Shown here: piece by piece, positions 1 through 6,852 of the stretch | Layout: every line of letters starts with the position of its first letter | How positions within the stretch are numbered: position 1 is the first letter of the stretch | NCBI GenBank assembly: GCA_903891375.1 | Contig: CAITEL010000190.1 | Coordinates: 1-7,132, forward strand | DNA from: an uncultured Neisseriaceae bacterium | GTDB taxonomy: Bacteria; Pseudomonadota; Gammaproteobacteria; Burkholderiales; UBA11063 | Direction: 5' to 3' | DNA length: 7,132 nucleotides | Notes under the pieces: generated by a model | Seen by the model: only the letters and a program-made list of their open reading frames with translations | What the model was told of the DNA's origin: nothing | The model's database searches: none | Position numbers and translations under genes: made by a program

Positions 1-4
1 AGAT

Positions 5-34
5 TTGACAAACCGCTTAAATATTGGTTATAAT
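5..34 (+). promoter_or_regulatory. Sigma-70 promoter of the tRNA operon
   Basis: A perfect TTGACA (5-10) and a perfect TATAAT (29-34) are separated by 18 nt. Transcription would start near position 41, about 45 nt before the first tRNA. The leader contains a short GTTCT/AGAAC hairpin (58-74) with no U-run. No other promoter is seen between the tRNA genes, so this one probably drives all three. Confidence 0.85.
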
Positions 35-85
35 GCTCTCCTCATGAAGAAAGATTAGTTCTAGTAGTGAGAACCAAAAAGATAT

Positions 86-161
<76 letters not shown>

Positions 162-182
162 GATTAGCCAGTAGTAATTATT

Positions 183-256
183 GGCGGGGTAGCAGAGTGG
201 TTATGCAGCGGCCTGCAAAGCCGTAGACGCCGGTTCGATTCCGACCCCCGCCTCCA
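183..256 (+). tRNA. tRNA-Cys (anticodon GCA)
   Basis: This 74-nt tRNA has a perfectly paired GGCGGGG/CCCCGCC acceptor stem and anticodon GCA at 215-217 in the loop CTGCAAA. The T loop is GTTCGATTC. U73, the usual identity base for cysteine tRNAs, is followed by encoded CCA. It lies 21 nt after tRNA-Gly, with no terminator between them, and corresponds to E. coli cysT. Confidence 0.97.
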
Positions 257-281
257 CACAAGCACAATGGTGCCTTTTTAT

Positions 282-372
282 GCCGCGGTGGCGAAACAGG
301 TAGACGCAAGGGATTTAAAATCCCTCGGGATATTATACTCCCGTGCCGGTTCGATTCCGGCCCGCGGCACCA
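282..372 (+). tRNA. tRNA-Leu (anticodon TAA)
   Basis: This 91-nt class II tRNA has a GCCGCGG/CCGCGGC acceptor stem, discriminator A and encoded CCA. The anticodon stem AGGGA/TCCCT (309-313 with 321-325) encloses a 7-nt loop with TAA at 316-318, so it decodes UUA/UUG. The long variable arm (around 326-343) has the helix CGGGA...TCCCG typical of leucine tRNAs. It lies 25 nt after tRNA-Cys and matches E. coli leuZ in type and order. No clear intrinsic terminator follows. Confidence 0.97.
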
Positions 373-526
373 TCTTCCAAATCTTAAGTTATATTTCAAT
401 ATTAATAAAATTAAATCATTATTTTCTGTTGCTCCAATTCTACAACAATATTCACTAGACTTAGTTTTGTGTGTATGATTTCAAAAAACATTTAATAAAC
501 CCATGCTTGCTAAGTAGTTTTAGAGG

Positions 527-542
527 TATTTAATATTAAATA
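527..542. repeat. Perfect 16-bp AT-only palindrome upstream of a promoter
   Basis: TATTTAATATTAAATA reads identically on both strands and ends 6 bp before the -35 box at 549. Weaker outer arms AAGTA (512-516) and TACTT (546-550) flank it. The position suits an operator or activator site for the lipoprotein/exoprotein genes. The AT-only composition in an AT-rich genome makes chance a real alternative. No known regulator consensus is recognised. Confidence 0.4.
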
Positions 543-548
543 AATTAC

Positions 549-577
549 TTGACAAAATACATTTTTAGGTTTAGAAT
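549..577 (+). promoter_or_regulatory. Sigma-70 promoter of the lipoprotein/exoprotein pair
   Basis: A perfect TTGACA (549-554), a 17-nt spacer and TAGAAT (572-577, five of six consensus bases) place the start of transcription near 584. That gives a leader of about 40 nt before the small lipoprotein gene. No terminator or comparable promoter is seen in 812-891, so the large gene downstream is probably on the same transcript. Confidence 0.75.
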
Positions 578-622
578 TACTATTGAAGTACGTTATTATT
601 TTAGAAAATAGAGGTACAAAAA

Positions 623-811
623 ATGAAAACCTTTAAATACATATCAATATTATCTATTTTTCTCATTTTGTTTAGTTGTGGTGGCGGTAGCAGTGGTTCT
701 TCAAGTGGTACCAGCACTGGTGGTGGTAGCAGTACAGCTACAGTTACTTGTACTAGTGGTGCAGTATGTTTACCATCAGCAGTTAGCATTGTGCAACCAT
801 CAACTAATTAA
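623..811 (+). CDS. Tiny Gly/Ser-rich lipoprotein (62 aa), function unknown
   Basis: The N-terminus is a clear lipoprotein signal: MKTFKYI, a hydrophobic stretch (about residues 8-17), then the lipobox LFSC with the lipidated Cys at residue 19. The mature part is only 44 residues. It is a flexible Gly/Ser/Thr linker (about 20-38) followed by a short tail with two further cysteines (CTSGAVC) and the end LPSAVSIVQPSTN. The residue after the lipid Cys is Gly rather than Asp, which by the E. coli Lol rule would favour sorting to the outer membrane. A GAGG ribosome site (611-614) lies 8 nt before the ATG. The gene precedes the 766-aa exported protein by 80 nt and shares its promoter. I do not recognise a family. 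It may be a membrane-anchored partner of the large protein, or the separated N-terminal part of a longer lipoprotein; both ideas are inference. Confidence 0.75.
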   Translation: MKTFKYISILSIFLILFSCGGGSSGSSSGTSTGGGSSTATVTCTSGAVCLPSAVSIVQPSTN

Positions 812-891
812 GCATGATTTTAATTTCTATAGCACGTTTATCTATGTTTTTTAATAAGATGTAGAGTTATTCTGTTTATGGGAGATATAAA

Positions 892-3192
892 ATGAAAGCA
901 TTTAACGGAATACGTAAATACGGTGCACTTTTGGGTACAACTATCGTTTGTGTTTTAACTATGGGGTTTGTGGTGTATGATATGCCAGTCAGTGGGGCAT
1001 TCACTACAGATGTGACTCAGTATTATACAAAGAATAGATCACAAAACACATTAGAACAAGTTAATCAAATATTATGTGTAATTGGTAAAACTGGGTATGA
1101 TCAGATGAATGGTCAAGGGAATTATGTAGCTTCGGTTGACACCAATACTTGTAATACTTCAGGTGGTAATACATCTAGTACTAGTCAAGTATCTGGTGCC
1201 CCTAATTTGATGACATTTGCGGTAAATTCAACACAACCAGGAGGAGCTGGTACTCCAGAAATTGTACAGATGTGGGCGCAAATGCCAGCCCAACATGGTA
1301 GCCCATACCCAATATTAATTAAAGGCACATTGGTTGTTACGTCTTCCCCAACCACAACAAATCCTTACGGAGTCTTTAACTTTAATTTTGCAGGGTATCC
1401 AGTTGTAGATGGCGTAACATCTGGCACAATTGCTATGTCTGGTTATATCAAATCGGTAGCTAATAGTGGCGGAACCTCTACTCTAACATTCTATCAAACT
1501 GAACAAGGTAATAAGAATGCGGTTACCTTAGTTAGTAATAGTGGAACTTCTGGCTATGCGAATGCATATGAGTTGAATAATTTTGGTGGCGGTGGTAATG
1601 GTGGTGGAAATAGTAATAATGTGCCCAATCAATACACGGTTGCCTACAATGAGAATCTAGCCGAAGTGCAACATGGTAGTAGTTCTTTATGCTATTCTAA
1701 AACCAGCTTTAATAATCTAGTTAATAGTTATGGTGTATATGATAATAGTGGTAATGCTGTGAGCTTAAACTCTGGTTATCCAGTTAAATATAATGGAATG
1801 CAATCATGGATGAGTTATTATGGCTTAACGTTGCCTCCAGGTGTCACTCCAACTCATGGGGATGCAATAACAAAAATTAATTCGGATAATACCCAGACAG
1901 CAGGAACATTATTTGTACGTAATGGTAGAATGCAACAAATGAATATTAAGAACCTAACCTTAAGCCAATTAGCTGGCACAAGTTTTAATGTATCAACTAA
2001 TTTTAGTGGTGGTAACGATGTTTTAACTTGGGATACAACTCAAAATAGTGGCAGTGGTGGATTTATGAAAATTGGTACGCAGTCGTGTAGTCCTAGTTCT
2101 GGCTGTAATCAAACTAACCAAACTCCAGTGTTATTGACTCAAAGCCAACTCGAAGCATATGCAACTGCAATGTGTCCTTCAGGAGGTTGTGGTAGTAATT
2201 TTCGTCAACAAAATATATTTTTGTGGATTAATGGTCTAGGTGGTGGTGGCAGTACCCAATTGAAAGTTTATAATAATCAAGATAGTAGCTCAGTTGTACC
2301 GACTAATGCAACTAATTTAGCAGTGTGGACTAATTCGCAAGTGCAACCAAGCAGTAGTGGTTCATTAATAACTTTGTATTGTTTACAACAATGCCCAATA
2401 GACACTAGTGGCACAACAGCGATGCCAGAGTGGGATGGTACTGGAAATACTTCATATACAAGTAACGGTAAGACAGTAACAGCAATAACTTATACCTTTG
2501 ACCCAGTCAATTATACATTAACAAAAAATGGAGGTAGCCCAGTTTTTGGTACTGCAGTTCTCGAGAGCCCTGCTAATATTTTTACAGGCCCATTACTAAC
2601 TTCTAGTCAGATAACTGCATTAACATCTGCTAGTCCAGATGGCTTACCACATAGTTTTAATATTTTTAATCCAAATAGTAACATAACTTCGTATTATAGC
2701 TATAGTGCGAGTGGTAGTTCAAATCCTTGGAATAGATTTGTGTCGATTAGGATTAATGGTCAGTTACAATCCTTTGATGCTCCATTACAATTAAACTATA
2801 TTAATCCGTCTGGAGGTAAAGTGTTCTTGCAATACATGGGTTTTGGTAATTTACAAGGCATACCTGGTTCTTGTATTGATGAGGAAGGTAATGCAGTTAG
2901 TTGTAATAATGGCGGTTTTAACATTTGGGTTCCATCATACAGTATACCAGATAAATCACAATTAACTGATAATAGTGGTAACTCATATTGGGTGAGGTGG
3001 TTACAAGTGGGGCAATCTATGAATGTGCTTCCATTAAATAGTTGCTCTGCTTTAAGTGGGGGTTTGACTGCAGCATCAGCGTTATCACTAGATTTAACTG
3101 GTGCGGCTTGGGTTGATCCAAGCGGTATTGGTGATGCACCAGCGATTATGTCAGGAAATGCACCAACATTTGTAAATGGAATAAAACAATGA
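892..3192 (+). CDS. Large exported Gly/Ser/Asn/Thr-rich protein (766 aa), function unknown
   Basis: The N-terminus is a Sec-type signal peptide: basic residues K2, R8 and K9, a hydrophobic core at about 10-29, and a likely cleavage after SGA (residue 36). The mature chain is polar, rich in Gly, Ser, Asn and Thr, and has no further obvious membrane span, as in secreted or surface beta-rich proteins. A Gly/Asn linker (about 232-244) divides an N-terminal region of roughly 195 residues from a C-terminal region of roughly 520. Near the mature start, residues 53-87 read TLEQVNQILC...Y..M...GNYVASVDTNTC, with Cys62 and Cys87 24 residues apart. From memory this motif recurs in uncharacterised exported proteobacterial proteins. 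I count twelve cysteines in the mature part, several in close pairs (CSPSSGC, CPSGGC, CLQQC), which suggests disulfides formed in the periplasm. The start is fixed by GGGAG at 880-884, 7 nt before the ATG. The gene ends in TGA just before a strong terminator. I see no enzyme motif, and a surface or extracellular structural role is only a guess. Confidence 0.85.
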   Translation: MKAFNGIRKYGALLGTTIVCVLTMGFVVYDMPVSGAFTTDVTQYYTKNRSQNTLEQVNQILCVIGKTGYDQMNGQGNYVASVDTNTCNTSGGNTSSTSQVSGAPNLMTFAVNSTQPGGAGTPEIVQMWAQMPAQHGSPYPILIKGTLVVTSSPTTTNPYGVFNFNFAGYPVVDGVTSGTIAMSGYIKSVANSGGTSTLTFYQTEQGNKNAVTLVSNSGTSGYANAYELNNFGGGGNGGGNSNNVPNQYTVAYNENLAEVQHGSSSLCYSKTSFNNLVNSYGVYDNSGNAVSLNSGYPVKYNGMQSWMSYYGLTLPPGVTPTHGDAITKINSDNTQTAGTLFVRNGRMQQMNIKNLTLSQLAGTSFNVSTNFSGGNDVLTWDTTQNSGSGGFMKIGTQSCSPSSGCNQTNQTPVLLTQSQLEAYATAMCPSGGCGSNFRQQNIFLWINGLGGGGSTQLKVYNNQDSSSVVPTNATNLAVWTNSQVQPSSSGSLITLYCLQQCPIDTSGTTAMPEWDGTGNTSYTSNGKTVTAITYTFDPVNYTLTKNGGSPVFGTAVLESPANIFTGPLLTSSQITALTSASPDGLPHSFNIFNPNSNITSYYSYSASGSSNPWNRFVSIRINGQLQSFDAPLQLNYINPSGGKVFLQYMGFGNLQGIPGSCIDEEGNAVSCNNGGFNIWVPSYSIPDKSQLTDNSGNSYWVRWLQVGQSMNVLPLNSCSALSGGLTAASALSLDLTGAAWVDPSGIGDAPAIMSGNAPTFVNGIKQ

Positions 3193-3218
3193 CAGTAAAT
3201 ACGTTCAAATAATAGCTC

Positions 3219-3259
3219 AACTAAAACCGAGGTGTAATCCATCTCGGTTTTAGTTTTTT
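3219..3259 (+). terminator. Strong intrinsic terminator after the exported-protein gene
   Basis: A perfect 13-bp stem (3219-3231 with 3243-3255, AACTAAAACCGAG/CTCGGTTTTAGTT) extends by three more pairs, one of them G-U, to a 5-nt loop. The right arm runs into a six-T tract (3254-3259). It lies 27 nt past the TGA. In the opposite direction the Ts fall only inside the stem, so it would be a weaker terminator for fumC transcription. Confidence 0.9.
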
Positions 3260-3267
3260 GAATTGCT

Positions 3268-3296
3268 TTGCATTAAATTATGCAAAATGGTATAAT
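3268..3296 (+). promoter_or_regulatory. Strong extended -10 promoter before micro-ORFs
   Basis: A perfect TATAAT (3291-3296) preceded by TGG gives an extended -10 element (TGnTATAAT). TTGCAT (3268-3273) lies 17 nt upstream as a partial -35. The imperfect palindrome GCATTAAATTATGC (3270-3283) overlaps the -35 and could bind a repressor. Transcription would begin near 3303, about 25 nt before the 28-codon ORF. The preceding terminator isolates this unit from the gene to the left. Confidence 0.65.
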
Positions 3297-3327
3297 ATTG
3301 TATAAATATTTTATATGAGTTTATATA

Positions 3328-3414
3328 ATGTTAACAAAAACAATACCTACAAAATTTGATGAAGACGATTTAGGTAATGGTAAAAAGACTGGACGACCTA
3401 AATGTCACAAATAA
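3328..3414 (+). CDS. Possible 28-aa small protein with basic tail
   Basis: The ORF encodes MLTKTIPTKFDEDDLGNGKK followed by TGRPKCHK: a short acidic patch (DEDD, residues 12-15) and then a basic end. Support for its reality is the strong promoter ending 31 nt upstream and a weak GAG Shine-Dalgarno match (3317-3319) 8 nt before the ATG. Its end overlaps the start of a second micro-ORF by 13 nt, as in translationally coupled pairs such as toxin-antitoxin operons. I recognise no family. It could be a genuine small protein, the remnant of a larger gene, or chance translation of a small RNA. Confidence 0.35.
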   Translation: MLTKTIPTKFDEDDLGNGKKTGRPKCHK

Positions 3415-3464
3415 TTTATACAGAGGAATTTATAAATAAGTATAGAATTGAGGCAAGTGACTAG
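3402..3464 (+). pseudogene. 20-codon ORF overlapping the 28-aa ORF, possible truncated gene start
   Basis: This reading frame gives MSQIIYTEEFINKYRIEASD. Its ATG lies inside the end of the 28-aa ORF in another frame, and a TAA sits directly before the ATG, so it cannot be an extension of anything upstream in its own frame. A GGA (3391-3393) is a weak ribosome site. The sequence looks like the beginning of a small globular protein, with some resemblance to the starts of type II toxins. It stops after 20 residues, exactly at the 3' end of fumC, where the two convergent TAG stops share the palindrome CTAG. A gene cut off by an old rearrangement next to fumC is one reading; random coding is the other. 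Confidence 0.2.
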
Positions 3465-4861
3465 TTACCCGTCATTGTCATCTTATATGGATCAATTATC
3501 TGGTTAAATTCAACTTCAGAGACGAACTTTAAAATATTATTTGCTTCTTTTAAGGTGCAATTATTATCATCAGCATAGTGAGCTAACTGTGATGCTTTAT
3601 CGTAACCAATCACAGGACTTAATGCAGTTACCAGCATTAATGATTCATTTAAGAATTTATCGATTTGTGTGGTATTAGGTTTAGTACCAATTAATAAAAA
3701 CTTAGTAAAGTTAGTAATTGAATCGGTTAAAATCATAGTTGATTGTAAAATATTATGTATAATTAGCGGTTTATAAACATTCATTTCTAACATGCCGCTA
3801 GAGTTGCCCATGGTGACAGCAACATCATTGGCAATTACCTGAATTGCTACCATAGTTAGAGCTTCACATTGAGTTGGGTTTACTTTACCTGGCATAATAG
3901 ATGAGCCAGGTTCATTTTCTGGAATTTTCAATTCATGAAAACCAGCACGTGGGCCACAACTTAAAAGCCTTATATCATTTGCGATTTTAAATAATGCACA
4001 TGCCAATGCTTTTAAACACCCACTAACTCTCACTAAAACATCATGGGAGCCTTGTAGTGCAAATTTATTTTTTGCCGATACAAATGGTAATTTAGTTAGT
4101 AATGCGATATTTTCTGCAATTTTAGTGGCGTATCCCTCAGGTGCATTTAATCCAGTCCCAACAGCAGTACCACCAGCAGCCAGTTCACATACTCCAGATA
4201 ACGTGTTTTCTATGAAATGCATATTTTGTTCAACCATTATTGCCTACCCAGAGAACTCTTGCCCTAAAGTAATAGGTACTGCGTCTTGCATATGCGTGCG
4301 ACCTATTTTTACAATATTTGCCCATGCTGATACTTTTTTTAATAACTCATTATGTAGATATTTAATCGCAGGTAATAAATTATATGTTATGGCAATGGCG
4401 GTTGCTATATGCATCGCTGTCGGGAATGTATCATTGGATGACTGTGACATATTTACATGGTCATTGGGGTGAATCGGTATTTTACTACCCAAAGTAGAGC
4501 CAGCTGTTTGATTGGCGATATTAGAAATTACTTCATTTACATTCATATTTGACTGAGTGCCACTACCTGTCATCCATACGTGTAGTGGGAACTCATCATC
4601 ATGCGTACCTGATAATACGGCATCACAAGCATCTACAATTAATTGTTTTTTTGTATCATCTAAATAACCTAACTGGTTGTTGGTGATAGCAGCGGCTTTT
4701 TTAATAGTAGCTAGGGCGTGGATAACTTCAATAGGCATTAATTCTTGACCTATAGAGAAATATTCAATTGACCGCTGTGTTTGTGCTCCCCATAGTTTTG
4801 AGCTAGGTACATTTACTTGCCCCATACTATCGCTTTCAACTCTAAAATCTGTAGTGCTCAT
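3461..4861 (-). pseudogene. fumC: Class II fumarate hydratase, interrupted by one in-frame amber codon
   Basis: FumC interconverts fumarate and L-malate in the TCA cycle as a cytoplasmic, iron-independent homotetramer. The frame spans 466 codons, against 467 residues in E. coli FumC, and aligns throughout. Visible sites are LWGAQTQRS near the start, GSGTQSN (99-105), HPNDHVN (131-137), SSND (141-144), the general region GRTHMQDA with His190, and the signature [15 protein letters not shown] from residue 319 that carries the catalytic serine. Codon 206 is TAG (plus-strand 4244-4246) where E. coli has Trp in SGWVAML. Both sides are in the same frame and nothing else is damaged, so a single TGG to TAG change explains it. 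The fragments of 205 and 258 residues split the active site between them. The true start is at 4861, not the upstream ATG at 4921: AGGAG precedes it by 7 nt and the following residues match the family N-terminus. Alternatives are amber readthrough, suppression, reinitiation at the ATG at 4237, or a sequence error. Confidence 0.9.
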
Positions 4862-4868
4862 TAGTATT

Positions 4869-4873
4869 CTCCT
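4869..4873 (-). promoter_or_regulatory. Ribosome binding site that sets the fumC start
   Basis: The minus strand reads AGGAG here, 7 nt before the ATG at 4861-4859. The in-frame upstream ATG at 4921 has no comparable site and would add 20 residues that do not match fumarases. In the stretch 4862-5018 I found no convincing promoter for fumC and no terminator for the gene upstream of it. Confidence 0.8.
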
Positions 4874-5018
4874 AGTGATATTTACTCTAAGTAAGTACCA
4901 AGACCAAAAATTTTCGGACATTTGTCATCTCAGCCATTGCCCTTATTAAATTTAAATGACATAAATATCCTTAAATAAAATACCGGATAACATGTGTCTA
5001 GATACTTATATGAATGTA

Positions 5019-5447
5019 TTAATGTCCAGCGTGTACAACAACTAATCCGCTAATAATCAATAAACAGCCAATTATTGTAGAGATGGTAAATTGTACTTCA
5101 CCAATTAAAATATAAGCAAAAAACATGGTAAAAATAGGGTATGATGCTTCTATTATAGCAGCTAATGTTGCATTACTTGAGCCAATACTTTTTAGAATAA
5201 AAATTGCAGCACAGATATAGATAAAAGAACCAGCAAGTATTAGAAGAACTATTTTCCAATCAAGTAGTTTTATTAGTGTAGGTTTTAATTGTCCAGTAAA
5301 AATAAAATAAGGGATAAAAATCAATAATATAATAAAAGATTCAAAAAGTAAAATCTCAATTGCAGAAAAATTGCGCATAAGTAACTGATTTATAACGTAA
5401 CCTATCCCCCAAAGAATTGACGCACTGATAGCATACCAAAACCACAT
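5019..5447 (-). CDS. Half-size EamA/DMT-superfamily membrane transporter (142 aa)
   Basis: The protein has five predicted membrane spans at about residues 2-22, 30-50, 66-86, 91-112 and 119-138. It carries EamA hallmarks: an N-terminal WGIGYV-type helix, EASYPIFTMFFAYILIGE (with the P and the terminal GE typical of the domain), and a final G-LLIISGLVVV helix. Typical DMT exporters have two such repeats and about 300 residues. This single-repeat form fits the short 5-TM bacterial/archaeal transporter type, which is thought to act as a dimer. The substrate cannot be told from sequence. The start is supported by GAAGG (plus-strand 5454-5458), 6 nt before the ATG. It is divergent from the 433-aa permease and lies 157 nt upstream of fumC on the same strand, so partial cotranscription with fumC is possible. 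It ends in TAA and shows no sign of truncation. Confidence 0.85.
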   Translation of the reverse strand: MWFWYAISASILWGIGYVINQLLMRNFSAIEILLFESFIILLIFIPYFIFTGQLKPTLIKLLDWKIVLLILAGSFIYICAAIFILKSIGSSNATLAAIIEASYPIFTMFFAYILIGEVQFTISTIIGCLLIISGLVVVHAGH

Positions 5448-5455
5448 AAAAAACC

Positions 5456-5486
5456 TTCACAAATTCATATGTATCTATTATATAAT
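5456..5486. promoter_or_regulatory. Shared divergent promoter region
   Basis: The 100-bp gap between two divergent transporter genes contains an AT-rich core. On the plus strand, TTCACA (5456-5461) and TATATA (5479-5484) are 17 nt apart, and a TATAAT overlaps at 5481-5486, suited to the permease gene. On the minus strand a perfect TATAAT (5482-5477) faces the EamA gene but lacks a clear -35. The overlap implies the two genes may compete or be coregulated. Confidence 0.4.
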
Positions 5487-5547
5487 ACTTCATTAAGCAG
5501 CGTACATTTTTCTCAATTCCCCTTAACTTAAACAGATTGGAAACTTA

Positions 5548-6849
5548 ATGAATTATGATTTGGCTTTTTGGTGGGCATTAGGTAGCTTAGGTATAATTAT
5601 TGTGTATACGATTTTAGTATTTAGAAGTGTTGACCCATTAATTGCAACAGCCATCGGCGTTGGTTTAGGGTTTATATTTAATAAGTCAAATCCAATAGAG
5701 ATGGGCAAGAGTATTGAGAGTTCCCTAAGTTCATTTTTAGCCTTAGTTGGTTTTATAATCATGTTGGGGCGTGGTTTAGGTGAGGTATTAAGCGAAACAA
5801 AAGTTAGTCATACATTAGTGCATAAAATTGTCTATGGTATCGGTATAAATACGCAATTTAGGGTCAAAGTTGGTACAATAGTATCATCTATGGTAATTGT
5901 AGCGGTATTAGGTACGTTAGCTGGAGGTATTGCAATAATTGCCCCAATTTTAAGACCAATAGCCAGTGATGTAAAATTATCCCGTCCAACTTTAGCGGTA
6001 TTAATGCAAGCAAGTGGGGAGGAGGCCTTAATTCTTGGGCCATTTACTCCACCAATGGTGGCAATTTTGGGAGTTACAGGGTTAGCATATCTACATTTGA
6101 TATTATTTGTTGCTATTCCAATTTCACTGGTAACCATGATAACCACATGGGTTACAGCGAATAGACTACAAAAAACCTATAAAGATGAGTTATTTAACTA
6201 TAAATCAAATGCCCAACAATTTCTTCCAACACTGCGACAAAGCATTACTACGGTATTTTTTCTTTTAGGTTTTCTTGCCTGTATAGTGTATGGGTTGATG
6301 ACACATGCTAAAACTTCGTATGTAATATTTGTCATGTTGTTTTTAGCTATTGCCACGGGTTTAATTGGAGGTATGAGTTTAAAAAAAATATTTGAGCTAA
6401 TAATTTCTGGTATGCAAAAAAACTTTCATTTATTTATTATATTTATTTTATTGGATCCGTTTTTAAATTTAGTTCAAAGTGCTGGTGGGTTTAAGGCATT
6501 AATGCAATTGTTTATTCCTTTAGAGGCGTTTGGTGGTAAACCAATGTTAAATATACTAACAGGATTGACGGGAGCTTTTGGTATGCCTGCGGCATCTGCC
6601 GCAGTGATTAAAATGCTGTATACTACATTTTCCCCAAGCGCATTAGTTATGCAATTACCAATGACTACATTTGCTTTTAGTATACTACTTGCCACAAGAA
6701 TAACTAATTTTGCCTATCCTGGGGCAAATATGTTTGCAGCTATGGGGTTTGCTGAGAGTTCAAATCTAAAAGCTATGGTAATAAATGGTTTGACTGTAAC
6801 AGCAGTACAGGTGTTGTTCTTAATATTCTATAGCTTAGCCTTTAGTTAA
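5548..6849 (+). CDS. Twelve-TM permease, GntP-like / ion transporter superfamily (433 aa)
   Basis: This is a very hydrophobic inner-membrane protein with about 12 spans, including roughly residues 7-25, 30-45, 60-80, 108-134, 170-203, 232-251, 257-276, 292-311, 332-356, 368-385 and 408-430. Two conserved-looking polar or Gly/Pro segments lie inside membrane regions: GEEALILGPFTPP (158-170) and GMPAASAAV (345-353). They occupy similar places in the two halves, as expected for re-entrant loops of inverted-repeat carriers. The segment around 70-140 (LGRGLGEVL...GTLAGGIAIIAPILRPIA) and the PF-PPMVAILGV stretch resemble gluconate (GntP) and related carboxylate carriers. A secondary transporter of an organic anion or amino acid driven by H+ or Na+ is therefore likely, but the substrate is unknown. 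A weak GGAA (5539-5542) precedes the ATG by 5 nt. nagB follows on the same strand after 164 bp, separated by a hairpin with a U-run, so any link to amino sugars is only inference. Confidence 0.8.
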   Translation: MNYDLAFWWALGSLGIIIVYTILVFRSVDPLIATAIGVGLGFIFNKSNPIEMGKSIESSLSSFLALVGFIIMLGRGLGEVLSETKVSHTLVHKIVYGIGINTQFRVKVGTIVSSMVIVAVLGTLAGGIAIIAPILRPIASDVKLSRPTLAVLMQASGEEALILGPFTPPMVAILGVTGLAYLHLILFVAIPISLVTMITTWVTANRLQKTYKDELFNYKSNAQQFLPTLRQSITTVFFLLGFLACIVYGLMTHAKTSYVIFVMLFLAIATGLIGGMSLKKIFELIISGMQKNFHLFIIFILLDPFLNLVQSAGGFKALMQLFIPLEAFGGKPMLNILTGLTGAFGMPAASAAVIKMLYTTFSPSALVMQLPMTTFAFSILLATRITNFAYPGANMFAAMGFAESSNLKAMVINGLTVTAVQVLFLIFYSLAFS

Positions 6850-6852
6850 AGG

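Noticed and set aside
178..458. Short ORFs over the tRNA genes on both strands
   Set aside because: They are made largely of tRNA sequence, and the cloverleafs explain the region fully.
780..891. A frameshift joining the small lipoprotein to the large exported protein
   Set aside because: The large gene has its own ribosome site and signal peptide, and no single shift creates a continuous frame through 812-891.
2796..3242. 148-codon minus-strand ORF under the end of the exported-protein gene
   Set aside because: It lies antisense to a well-supported gene and overlaps its terminator. It has no recognisable domain and no good ribosome site.
4125..4472. 115-codon plus-strand ORF inside fumC
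   Set aside because: It is antisense to the conserved fumarase frame, with no independent support.
3461..4861. Genome-wide recoding of TAG as an amino acid
   Set aside because: The real 3' end of fumC is also TAG and the protein ends there at the expected length. Nothing else in the window needs TAG to be sense.
4862..4921. N-terminal extension of fumC from the ATG at 4921
   Set aside because: The extra 20 residues do not match fumarases and no ribosome site precedes that ATG, whereas the ATG at 4861 has AGGAG and the family N-terminus.
5553..6695. Minus-strand ORFs inside the permease gene
   Set aside because: These are shadow frames of a hydrophobic gene, with no start signals or domains.
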